Made by a program: the position numbers and the translations under genes
Notes under the pieces: generated by a model
Told to the model about the DNA's origin: nothing
The model's input: the letters and a program-made list of their open reading frames with translations, nothing else
Databases searched by the model: none
Origin: Toxorhynchites rutilus septentrionalis
Taxonomy: Eukaryota; Arthropoda; Insecta; Diptera; Culicidae
Assembly (NCBI RefSeq): GCF_029784135.1
Contig: NC_073746.1
Span: 183,649,983-183,713,982 of the forward strand
Length of the DNA stretch: 64,000 nucleotides
Direction of reading: 5' to 3'
Shown here: in pieces, positions 34,901 through 46,900 of the stretch
Layout: every line of letters starts with the position of its first letter
How positions within the stretch are numbered: the stretch's first letter is position 1

Positions 34901-37900
34901 AAGAAATCCCGCGAGGGTGGCCGTGACGGGTTGCGCGACATGTTGGAGGACAATCCCTAATCAGTACACGTACACGTACGACGGGTGAACGGTTGATGAC
35001 ATAATTGGAATTGCACGAAAGAAAAGGTGTAAGATAATAACAACAGGTGAAATGCATGAGCACAGCCGTTTCCCGAAGTAGTCGCCTAGATGTGGTCCCA
35101 GGGGGAATGGGGCTACGAATAGAGAGCTTGGTTTTAGTGGGTGAGAGTCACACTCGACGTCTGGATTAACCCTTCCATGGTTTTTGAACCCCACTGACAG
35201 CTGTAATGGTGGCATCATTCAAGCACACAGGAAGAGATAGGCGATAGTAGGCTCTGATTCTCATTCGAATAGTACATTTTCATTCTTCATTGCACTTTGC
35301 ATAGGCGCCACCAAGACGGGTCTATGGTACTAGGTGAGGCCGTTTCGTCACTAAATTGGTTAGGGGAGCGGTATACCAAAACAGTACGGAAGAAAGCAGA
35401 AGGGGAATTATTTGCTTGAAGCGTGAAAGAGACAGACTGATCACGAGCGAGCTCCGGCACAAGCGTATTGTGTTTTGTTTACAAACAAAACACAGTAGAC
35501 TTCCAAGATGGCTGAAGAGTGGTTTTAGCAAGTTGGCCCACCCTAGGATATACTTCTACGCGCCTTGGGCGCCACAACTGAAAATCGAATCAGGTTTTTT
35601 TCTACCGTATTGGAGAACTGAAATTTGTAAGTAGAGTGAAATTGTTTATGGAAATTTTCTGATAATAAAAACAATTATTGCAGTTTGAGGTGTACAACAG
35701 GAAGCTGCGCATATAGTTTTCTGACAATTATCCGAACACCGATGGTATTCAATGGGCCTTATTTCCGTATACACTTCACGCTGAAAACGAAATTAACGGT
35801 ATCTTATTGAAGTTCGTTTTACAAGTTGGATTTTCAGGCAGAATGAACACTTTCCAAATAGAAATAATGAATGAAAATAAACCCCTCTTTATCAAATTGT
35901 TGGTCAATGTAAATGAAAAACTTTGTTTTGTTCATGTGGTAAAATAGTCACTGTAAAAAATCATATTTGTAGATAATGTTTAACTATAATGATAAGTTTT
36001 AGTGGGAATATCGCAAAGTTTACAGAAAATAGGTTAAGTTAAGGTAAGAAAAACGCACAAAAAAAAATAAATGACGCCTAGTAAAATTTTTCATTTCAAT
36101 TTTAGCAATTTAAAATTGCCTTCGGGCCGGCTTATCTGATAGAGAGTGGAATGCCTTGTTAAAAATTAATTTCTTACGCAGATATCGACACTGTACCGTT
36201 GTCATCGCGGATACACTTCATTTTGCTTTCATCGTGAAGTGTATACAGGAATAGGGCCCAATGTTACCGGTTGCACTGTGGGCAGGATTGCCAACTATAA
36301 TTTTCAAAAATCAGGAAGAATAGAAATAAAAATCTGGAAGAAATCAGAATAGCTCACATCGGTTTGTCCGCAAAGTTCGCGTCGATTTTTGGGAAAACAA
36401 AAGTATTATTTTTAGCTTTCACGCGGCTTAAAAAATCTTTTGTGCCTACTTTCTTGTCGAAAACAATTCGAGATATTTTTTTATTTGGCCTTTTAATTTG
36501 TCAAGTTGCGAGCAATACTTGTGGGAATTTTCGACCGATTGTTTGATAGTAGCTCATAATACAGAATTTCTTCCCGATCCCATTAGACACAGAGTATGGC
36601 TTTCTTCGGGTGAAGACCGGTTTTAGGTTAAGCTAATGGTGGTAGATTTCACTCACCCCATGTTTTTGCCGCTCAACATTGTTGTAAATTAACCGTTTTC
36701 ATCACCAATCACCAATAACAATTTCGCGAATTTCAATTGAACTTAAAACATTACAGTAGAAAATGTTCAGAATTTTTCCATCTTCCTTCAAAATATTCCA
36801 ATCTTTTTGCCTTAGCAGCTACGGGCAGAGACGAACACAAGAAAATGAAACAACTTAAATCGGGCAAACCGTTGTCGAGTTTTGAACATATTTGGTGTAT
36901 CATTTTCATTTGTATAGATATAGAAGTGCATTATTCCACCTGAAAAACTATTGTCATTACATTGCATCTCTGTTCACGAGTTTTGCACTAAACAACACAT
37001 TTGCCATGTTATTTTTATGTACGAGGCTATCCGATAAGTTTTTAACCTCATCGCCCGATAGTGTCAGTATCGCAAAAGAGATTACTATCGTGTAGTACTC
37101 GGAAACGGCTACTGTCAAAATTTCAGCCGAATCGGACTCGTAGTTTTGTTTTGACAGTGTGCGGAAGCAGGCGTGTTCGCGGGTTTTAGAAAAATGGAAA
37201 AAGAACAATATCGGTCGGTGATTCGATTCTTGTTTTTGGAAGGGAAATCGCCTAGCGGAATCAAAGAGCGCTTGGATGTTTTTTTTTTTCCAAAATATAT
37301 ATTTTTATCAAGGCTCATATGGCGTTAGCCTCACGGGGCCGGGAGTTCAATACTTTGACAATTTTTCTTATTATCTATGTTAGTAATATGTAACCGATTA
37401 CTCGCGGTTGGCTCGAGGTTAGTATTACAAGTGTTTTCGTAATTCGGATGTTGCTGTCTCCAATGCTCTGTACGTGTGCCCGACTCGGGATACTTCCTAT
37501 TGGGATGCAGCTGACCCTTGATCAGCAACGTCCCCCTAGTCTGTACCTCATATCTAGCGTGGTGCGTCTTTCTCGACTCGAGGAATCCAGGATAGAATGG
37601 TCACTAACCGGCGCAATCATCAGTTCATGTAGAGTTGTCATGAGCGGTACAACCTTTGGCTCTTGTTGAATCATCAGTGGACTGCACAACCTTTGGCCCG
37701 TGTATCTGTAAAGAGTGTGTGTATGTATTGCCGCGACTAAGTAAAAGTTTATCGATCGGATAGGAGGGATATAAAACGGGGACACAACGAAGGAAACATC
37801 ATTAAACGTTGACATCGGCGTTCCTGAGGAACAGGTATAGATGAAGCAGAAGATCAGGATCACGGCTACCTAAGATATCCCGGACGGGGATCTCCGATTG

Positions 37901-40900
37901 TCTGCCTTGTGCTCTCAGTGCTCTAGAGAGCTGAGAGCGAGCAGCATGGAACCGGATACACGACCAGACAACATGCTCGATGTCGTGATAGCCATCGCCA
38001 CAATCACAAAGATTGTTTGCTGCGAGCCCAATGCGATAGAGATGCGCGTTTAGGTTGTAGTGATTGGACATAAGCCGAGATATCACGCGAATGAAATCAC
38101 GACCTACATTCAATCCCTTGAACCATGCACTCGTCGAGACCTTAGGGATAATCGTGTGTAACCAACGACCGAACTCATCTCCACTCCACATGCCCTGCCA
38201 ACTTACGAGCGTGTACTGACGAGGAATGTGGAAAAATTCATTATAAGCAATTTGCCTTTCAAAAAGTGTGCCTTCTAAAGCGCCCACCTTAGCTAGCGAG
38301 TCCGCTTTCTCATTCCCCGGAATCGAGCAATGAGAGGGAACCCATGCTAAGGTAATCTTGAATAATTTTTCGACCAAAACACTCAATAATTGTCTTATTC
38401 TTGTTAGGAAATAAGATGAGCGTTTATCAACTTTCATTGAGCGGATTGCCTCTATTGAGCTGAGACTGTCTGAAAAAATAAAATAGTGGTCGATGGGCAA
38501 TGTTTCAATGATCCCCAGTGCGTAGTATATCGCACCCAGTTCAGCGACATACACGGAACAAGGATCTTTGAGTTTGAAAGAGGCACTGGAATTTTCATTG
38601 AAGATGCCGAAGCCAGTGGACCCGTTTATGTATGAACCGTCAGTAAAGAACATTTTATCAGATCTAACTTTCCCATATTCTGCCGAAAATATCGGCGGAA
38701 TATAATCGGAGCGTAGATGATCTGGGATTCCATGGATTTTTTGTCGCATGGACAGATCAAAAATGACAGAGGAATTGCAAAAGTATGGGAAGCAAACTTG
38801 GTTGGAGATGCCTGGTGAAGGGTGCACGTCGTGGGTAAGGTACTCATGGTATAAAGACATAAAACTTGACTGAGGAATCAGTTGGAGTAGATTTTCGAAG
38901 TTATCAATCACCAATGGATTCATGATCTTGCAACGGATGAGAAATCTGTAGGATAATTCTGTGAACCGAAGAGTAAGCGGGGGTACTCCTGCCAAAACTT
39001 CGAGACTCATCGTATGTGTCGAATGCAAACACCCCATGGCTATACGCAGGCAACGATATTGTATTCTCTCCAGCTTGAGAATATGAATCCTGGCAGCTGA
39101 TCGGAAGCAAAAACTGCCATATTCTAACACTGATAATATCGTTGTTTTGTATAACTGAATGAGGTCTCCTGGATGGGCACCCCACCATGTTCCGGTTATT
39201 GTTTGGAGAAAATTGATTCTTTGCTGGCATTTCTGTTTCAAATACGCAATGTGTATTCCCCAGGTACATTTAGAGTCAAAATATACCCCAAGGTATTTGA
39301 AAAACATCGAGTGCTTGATCGTTTTGCCGGATAGGTGAAGCTGGAATTGGGCGGGTTCGTGCTTCCTAGAAAAAACGACCATTTCAGTTTTCTCCGTAGA
39401 GAATTCGATACCCAGCTTGAGGGCCCACGTGAACAGATTGTTCAGGGTATCTTGCAACGACTTTTGCAGAACGACGGGATTAGTACCCGTGATGGAAATA
39501 ACTCCATCGTCTGCAAGTTGTCTCAGCGTGCAGTCTCTAGTTTGACAATCATCTATATCATTGACGTAAAAACTGTACAAGAGGGGGCTTAGGCAGGAGC
39601 CTTGTGGTAGGCCCATAAAACTGTATCGAGAAGATTTCAAGCTGCCATGATTGAAAAACATGTGCTTTTCTGACAGTAAATTGTACAGGAAATTATTCAG
39701 AATTGGTGAAAGTCCACGATTATGAAGTTTCTCTGAGAGAATTTCCATGAAAACTGAATCAAATGCCCCTTTGATATCGAGGAAAACGGAAGCCATTTGT
39801 TCTTTGCGAGCAAATGCGATTTGGATTTCAGAAGATAGCAGCGCCAGACAATCGTTCGTCCCTTTACCTCGGCGGAAGCCAAACTACGTATTTGACAGCA
39901 AATTGTTCGCTTCAACCCACTTGTCCAAACGAAGTAGAATCATTTTCTCTAACAATTTACGAATACAGGATAACATTGCAATCGGCCTATACGAGTTGTT
40001 ATCGCAAGCCGGCTTGTTGGGTTTTCGTATGGCTATCACTCTCACTTGCCTCCAGTCATGTGGGACAATATTCAGCTCCAGAAACTTGTTGAACAAGTTC
40101 AGCAAACGCTGTTTTGCCAAGTCGGGAAGATTCTTCAACAAGTTGAATTTAATCTTGTCCATCCCAGGAGCTGAATTGTTACATGAGAGGAGGGCAATTG
40201 AGAATTCTACCATCGAAAAATTCTCATAGTCGCATTGGAGCGGAATGTCGCGTACGACGCTTTGTGCAGGAACGGAATCGGGACAAACCTTTCTTGCAAA
40301 TTTGAAAATCCAACGGTCAGAGTATTCCTCACTTTCATTTGTATGGTTCCAGCCACGCATTCTCCTAGCCGTATTCCAAAGAGTGCTCATAGCGGTCTCC
40401 CTTGACAAACCATTGACGAACTTTCGCCAATATCCACACTTTTTTGCTTTAATCAGACCTTTTAGTTTGGCTTCTAGAGCTTGGTACTTTCGAAACCATT
40501 CCACTAGTCCAGTTTTCCGGAATTTTTTGAAAGCGGATGATTTTTCAAGGTAGACCTTTGAACACTCCTTGTCTCACCAAAGTGATGGAGGACGACGTCG
40601 GAAAGTGGTAGCAGGAACACGTTTCTTTTGAGCTTGAAGTGCGCTTTCGTAAATCAAACTCGATATAAAGTTATACTCTTCGAGTGGAGGAAGTTCATGC
40701 ATTGAAACAAGTGCTTCAGATATTATTTCTGCAAATTTTCTCCAGTCAATATTTTTCGTGAGGTCATACGCAATATCGACTGACTCACGAGAACCTGATT
40801 CATTGGCGATCGATAAAATTATTGGCAGGTGGTCACTACCGTGGGGATCTTGGATTACCTTCCACGTGCAATCCAGGGATAACGAAGAAGAGCAAAGTGA

Positions 40901-43900
40901 TATGTCTAGCATACATGCCCGTGCAGGGGGGTTGGCTATTCTAGTTGCTTCCCCAGTATTCAAAACTGTCAATTTGAAGTTGTCGCACAGATCATAAATC
41001 AAAGTGGCACGGTTGTCATCGTAGAGTGAACCCCATGCTGTTCCATGGGAGTTGAGGTCACCTAAGATTAGCCGCGGCTCCGGCAGTGCCTCGATGATAT
41101 CAAAAAACTGATGGCGGCCAACCATAGTTCTTGGAGGAATATATATCGAGGCAATGCAGAGGTCTTTGCCATTGATTTGTGTCTGGCAAGCGACAACTTC
41201 AATGCCTGTCATCGATGGGAGAGTGACTCTATAGAAGGAGTGACATTTTTTGATCCCCAATAGTACGCCACCAAACGAGTCATTTCGATCGAGGCGAATA
41301 ATGTTGAAATCGTGGAAATTCAGTTCGTCGGCTGAAGAAAGCCATGTTTCACAGAGGGAAAATACATCACAGTTAGAACTATGAATTACAAATTTAAATT
41401 GATCTAGTTTAGGGATGATGCTTCTGCAATTCCACTGTATTACAGTGGTCAAATCCTTGACCTCTTGCACTGAATCAGGCATCGAGGGAAATGAACGCTG
41501 CTAAAAAACCACATTTTTCTTTCAAAAATGTTCTCACAATCGGGAGCAAACATAATACTATGCTTTTAAGAGGGTCATTTATATTTAAAGCATTTAAAAT
41601 ATTGTCCACCAGGTCAGAAAGCGCAAGCAAGCCAGATTGTGGCTGTTGCCTCGACCGCGAAAAAGGAACAGACGTGTTGGGCTCTGCTCCGGGAAGTGCT
41701 GAGGACCCCTGGTGCGTAGAAGAACCGCTTAAACCAGGAGGTACTTGCTTCGGTCTATTCTCAGCACGTTCGATACGAGGTTTCATTCCAATTTGGGAAG
41801 TTTCGGTCTTCTTTCTGGGGAGTGATGGAAAAGAAGTAATTTTTCTTTTCCTAATGGCACCCTGCGATGTACCGGAACTTCCTGCATTGGGAGCGTCAGC
41901 AACAGGCTCGTCGTTCTGCAGAATGGAGTAGGGATTGTCCTGAGTCGTTGAAGCGGAACTCTTAAGCATTTCTGCATAAGTCCGCTTGGAACGTTCCTTT
42001 AAGGAACGCTTGAGTTTTTCCCCTCGTTGTATGTACACCGGGCATTGAGAAAGATCATGTGGAGCCTCGTCGCAATGAAGACACTTGCGCTCTTTTGCGC
42101 AAGAAGTCCCATCATGACTCTCTCCACAATCTGCGCAACGTTGTTTATTGCAACAATAGGCGGCCGTGTGACCGAGTTGCATGCATTTGTTGCATTTCAT
42201 TACCCGGGGTACAAACAACCGAACAGGTAAACGAAGTGCACCTATTGCAACGTAGTTTGGAAGAGCGGAACCCTCAAATGTCACACGAAAAGAGTTTGTC
42301 CGATTGAGAACTCGTTTGTCATTTTTAAGTGACACAGACTTCAGTCGATCGCATTCAAGAATCTTCACACTTTTAAGTGAGGAGTTCTTGAAGCGACCGA
42401 CACCATCGAGTATCTCTTTTCGAGTCAAACCATTTTCGTTTATTACACCGTCTATTTCAACGTTACAACAGGGTACGTATACGCGATACTCAATCGCAAA
42501 GAGATCACAGCGCGTTATTGCATTCGCTTGGGTCCTGCAAGAGACGACAACTCGTAATTTGTCTGGCCCCATCCGAGTAATTTCAGTAACTTTGGAAAAT
42601 TTCTGCGTTAGTTCTTTTGAGATGCGAATGACATTAAGAGGTTTTGATTTTCGTCTAAAGTATACAATGAATGGACCTTTGAATCCCTCCGGGTATTCCT
42701 TTAGACGAAAATCATGTTTTTCATCAATTTCCTCATCTTCAGAACTTTCTACTTCATACACAGAATTTTCCTCCTCAACGTCTGCTTCATCCTCCTGCTC
42801 TTCAGGAGGTGGGTCAGCATCAGAAACATTCAATGACGTGGAGGGGGGATCCTCCCCGCCCTCAGCCAAAATAATAAATTAGTCACCTGTTCGATGTGAA
42901 CAGTATAGAATAATAATAAAAAAATAGAAAAAAATAAATGAGTAAATAAATTATATTTGTATTCAAGATATATATAAATTATATTTATTTCAATTTTTTA
43001 TTGTATAAATTCAAAAATGAAAAAAAGTTTCAACAAAAGTTCAACGGTAATGTAAGAAAATTGTACACCCCTAATGCCAACGCTTGCCGATTTGGTAAAT
43101 ACAATGTTGGACAATGGTGTAAATCGTACACAGGAGGTTGAAGGAATGATAAATGGAACAATAGAAAAATAAACTTCTACTTGCCGCTGCTGTGTAGCGT
43201 GTGATGAATGTGTGTTGATCTGAACTGGATCCTCAGCGTCTCGATCGTGCACCACTTTTAATTGAGCTCGCTTCACTCGCAAGCGCTGATGAAAAAAGCA
43301 CAATATAAATCTGCGTGAAAAAAAACACCGTTATCGGATCGATTCTCAAGCTTATCCGATCAGCTCGCGAGTTCTCGAACGAGTGTGGAGCTTGGATGTT
43401 GTATACGGTGACTCTTCTCCTTTGATGGCGACCGTCAAAAATTGGTTTAACGAGTTTCAACGAGGTCTCATGTCGATTTCTGATGAGCCACGCCCAGGCG
43501 CCCCGAAAACGGCTACCACTGAGGATAACGTGACAAAAATCCACAATCTCGTATTGGCAGACCGCCGATTGACCCTACAAAAGACCGCGTGGGTCATTTC
43601 TTGCATGAAATTTTGGGCATGAGAAAGCTGTCGGCGTTTGCTCACTCCAGACAACAAGCGCAACCGTGATACCACTCCAGAGCAGTGTTTGACGCTGTTT
43701 AAGTGCAATCCGAAGGAGTTTCTACGTCGTTTCGTGACCGTCGACGATACATGGATCCACTGGTATACACCAGAGACCAAGGATTTCGACTGTTCCTTGG
43801 TCTCTGGTGTACAGTGAATTTCACCCGGCGAACGTGCTCCGAAGAAGGCGAAGACTGTCCTATCGGCGGCTAAGGTGATGGCCACCGGTTTCTGGGATTC

Positions 43901-46900
43901 ACAAGGTGTGATCTACATCGACTACCTGGAGAAGGGCAAAACGGTCATAAGGCTCTACTATGCCGAATTATTGGGCCGATTCGACGCCGAATTGCCGAAA
44001 AAACGGCCCCATTTGGCGAAGAAAAAAGTGCTTTTCCACCATGACAACGTCACACCTCCGCCGTCGTCACGGCCAAATTGGTCGAATTGCACTACGAACT
44101 GCTGCCCCATCCACCGTATTCTCTAGATTTGGCACCGCGCGGCTTTTTTTTTTGTTTCCAAACTTGAAAAAGTCACTCGCCGGGCAACAGTTTGAGTCGA
44201 ATGAGGAGGTCATCGCCGCCACGGAGGTCTAATTTGCAGACCTCGAGAAAACGTATTTTTCAGATGGATTAAAGAAGTTGGAGCATCACTGGGTCAAGTG
44301 TATCGAGCTAAAAGGAGACTATGTTGAGAAATAAATCGCCAATCTACCAAAAAAAATTTTTTTGTAGGCTAAGTACATATCGATCTGCCTTCGTATATTG
44401 ATATAATATTTTCCGAAGAATTTTATTGAGTGAATGATACCAAGAATATAACCATACAATTAAACATTCTTAGATGTACTAGTTTTGTTCTCTAGAACGA
44501 AAATTTCTTGGATGACGAAGCGAATTTGCAAAGGAAATTATGATTTTTGGAAGTCTTATCATTTTGTCAAATCAAAAGCAACTCCAGCAATATTCTCCCT
44601 AACAACGCCAATAAAGGAGGAGGCGATCTGGCGTAGTGGTAACATCCAGGCCTCTCACGCTAAAGGTCACGAGTTCAATTCTCACTCCCGACATTCTTCC
44701 AAAAATGGAAGTTAAAGTGACGAACCAGCCGAATGAGTTCAAAGTCACTAATAATACAGATATAAAAAAAACGCCAATAAATCGTCGAAAGGTAACTATC
44801 CGGTTCTTTGTTTAAAAAAAAGCCACGGATTTCCAAATAAATCGCGTAGTACAACAGTACACTTATTCTGTTAAAAAATTAGAATTGCGATCTGTCAAAA
44901 ATACTAAACTTCTCGATAGAAGGTCAGAGAGAAACGAATCGTGTGTTATTATGCTCAGGGAATTTTGTATAATATTCACCGACTGAATCACAAAAACTTT
45001 TCAATTGTTTTACATGAATACGAAAACACTGAGCATAATTTTGAATCTAAATTTCAATCAGATGTCCATTCGAATAAATGTGTTGAAAATAATGACATTG
45101 GAATAAATATTTTTCATTCTATACTTTATTCTCAAAATACGGTACAGATTGATAATAAGACGGGACAATTAAAATAGGCCCTAAAAACGGTACTGTTCTG
45201 TTAAAAACGGTACGTTTGGTCAGCCTAAATATAACAGAATATGTATCTTCTTTATTATGCTCTACATAATTCTTAGTGGCTAGTATTCCGTTCATTGTTT
45301 CCATTTGTAGTGTATTTCTAATCTTTGTTTTATTAACACTTTGACGTCCGCACGATTCGTAAAAAAATATGCGCTTGGCGTCGGCAGCGCTAACTCGGAT
45401 TACTTGGCTTGTCGCCGCCCGTTCTTGACATTATCGGGAAATTAAAAATTGAAATTGAAATAGAAATAGATCTAGATCTAGATCTAGAAATAGAAATCTA
45501 ATCTTATCGTTAGTTTTCATAAGTTCTCAACCCTATTCCCCTAATTTCATGAAATTTCGAAGATATACATACGTAAATATTACAAACATGTCCGTATTCC
45601 CCCCACTATATGTCAATACGGATAATCATCGAATAAATGTTCTACTTTTCGGTCTGTTTTAATTTTGTTAAAAACATTGAGAAACCTTTGACCGATTATT
45701 TCGAAAAAAAGTACATTGAAATGCAAGAAACTGCATTTAAGTTTGGTAAAACACGAGTTTCGAAAGATATAATAAAAGTTCTTCTTAATATGTCCGTTTT
45801 TCCCCACCTTCCCCACTTATAAAAACATTAAAATTGATATATGTTATTGTTACGTAAACCAAACCCCAACTGAATGCAAATGATACTCAAGTGCTATCGC
45901 CGGCCACTGAGATACTATGCGCACGTAACCACTGTGGTGTCGCCGGACGCCAAAGTGTTAAGATTGAATTGAGAGAAAAGTCGTTCTACCGATGCTGAGG
46001 AATATTCAAGAATTTATAAGCATGGTATAAACTCTCGCAGAAATGAAAAAAAAACTGTGTTTTGTCAAATCCTTTGATAGGTTATATTTTCCCCAAAAAC
46101 CTACAGCATCACTATAGTCAATTGTAGAGTATGTAGAGAAATTCAGTATTCAGAATTTCTCTAATTTCATCGTCCATACTTGGCAATTAATCTTTATTCA
46201 ACAAATAGGGAGGCATATCAGAAGTGGATGAATTGTTGAATGTTTCCTATTTTTGATGTTATTTGATTCGATTTCTCCTCCTCCTCAGGCAACCCAATAT
46301 TATGATAGTGCAGTTATGATCAGGAAAATTTTTGCAGAGGTCCCAGTACATTTATCACGGATAATTTTCATTCTGATAAACAAAAAAGTACAAAAATCAG
46401 GAGAAATCAGGATCATTTTTGAAAAATCAGGCAAAATGGATCAGGAAGGTTGGTATCTCTGGCTGTGGGTGGAATTTGAAAACACAAGAAAACATTCTCC
46501 TCCACATGGGAAAATGCCGGCACGAGCATGATTTCCAGAGGCTTGGTTTGGTACTAACGACATGTTTGACTGCCAAAAAGCCTGGGAAATCCTGAAAAAT
46601 CAGGAAGGTTGGTATCTCTGACTGTGGGTGGAATTTGAAAACACAAGAAAACAAGAAAACATTGGCCACATGGCCAAATGCCGGCACGAACGCGATTTCC
46701 AGAGGCTTGGTTTGGTACTAACGATATGTTTGAAGTGTTGAGTTGTCTATAGTGACGAAAATGAGAGTGTTTTTTCGAGAAATAAAACGATATAAATTTT
46801 ATTTTTCTATAAAATAAAAAAATAATTGACCAAAGTATCTCCAGAGACAACCAAAACTGCTTCAATTCAAGCGAGATTAATTCGAAGTAGAATGGTAATT

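Larger units (their letters stand above)
37281..43389 (-). mobile_element. near-intact I-type non-LTR retrotransposon (copy 1), 6.1 kb
   Basis: Lies on the minus strand with a short poly(A) tail, seen as the T-run at 37279-37289. An 11-bp target duplication GCTTGGATGTT occurs at 37270-37280 and 43390-43400, inside mariner transposase. It has a 5' leader of about 520 bp, ORF1 (41475-42869), ORF2 (37802-41482) and a ~520-bp 3' region. ORF2 carries endonuclease, RT and RNase H, which places it in the I/Loa-like group rather than Jockey. It lies in the host gene's sense orientation. Confidence 0.85.
37020..44375 (+). mobile_element. mariner transposon, split by an I-type retrotransposon
   Basis: The left end TACGAGGCTATCCGATAAGTTTTT (37020 on) and the right end (44375 leftward, 'GTAC..AGCC' in inverse) are diverged inverted repeats at TA dinucleotides. 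The two arms (37020-37280 and 43390-44375) together make about 1.25 kb, the normal mariner size. The transposase starts in the left arm and continues in the right arm across the inserted element. Confidence 0.7.

Noticed and set aside
41475..42869. Host zinc-knuckle gene in the intron
   Set aside because: It lies directly before an overlapping reverse-transcriptase ORF, between target duplications, and has a homologous partner at 52861; it is the retroelement's own ORF1.
44616..44770. Functional tRNA gene
   Set aside because: Boxes A and B are present, but the sequence carries a SINE tail, an A-rich end and target duplications, has a second inverted copy, and the acceptor stem does not pair.
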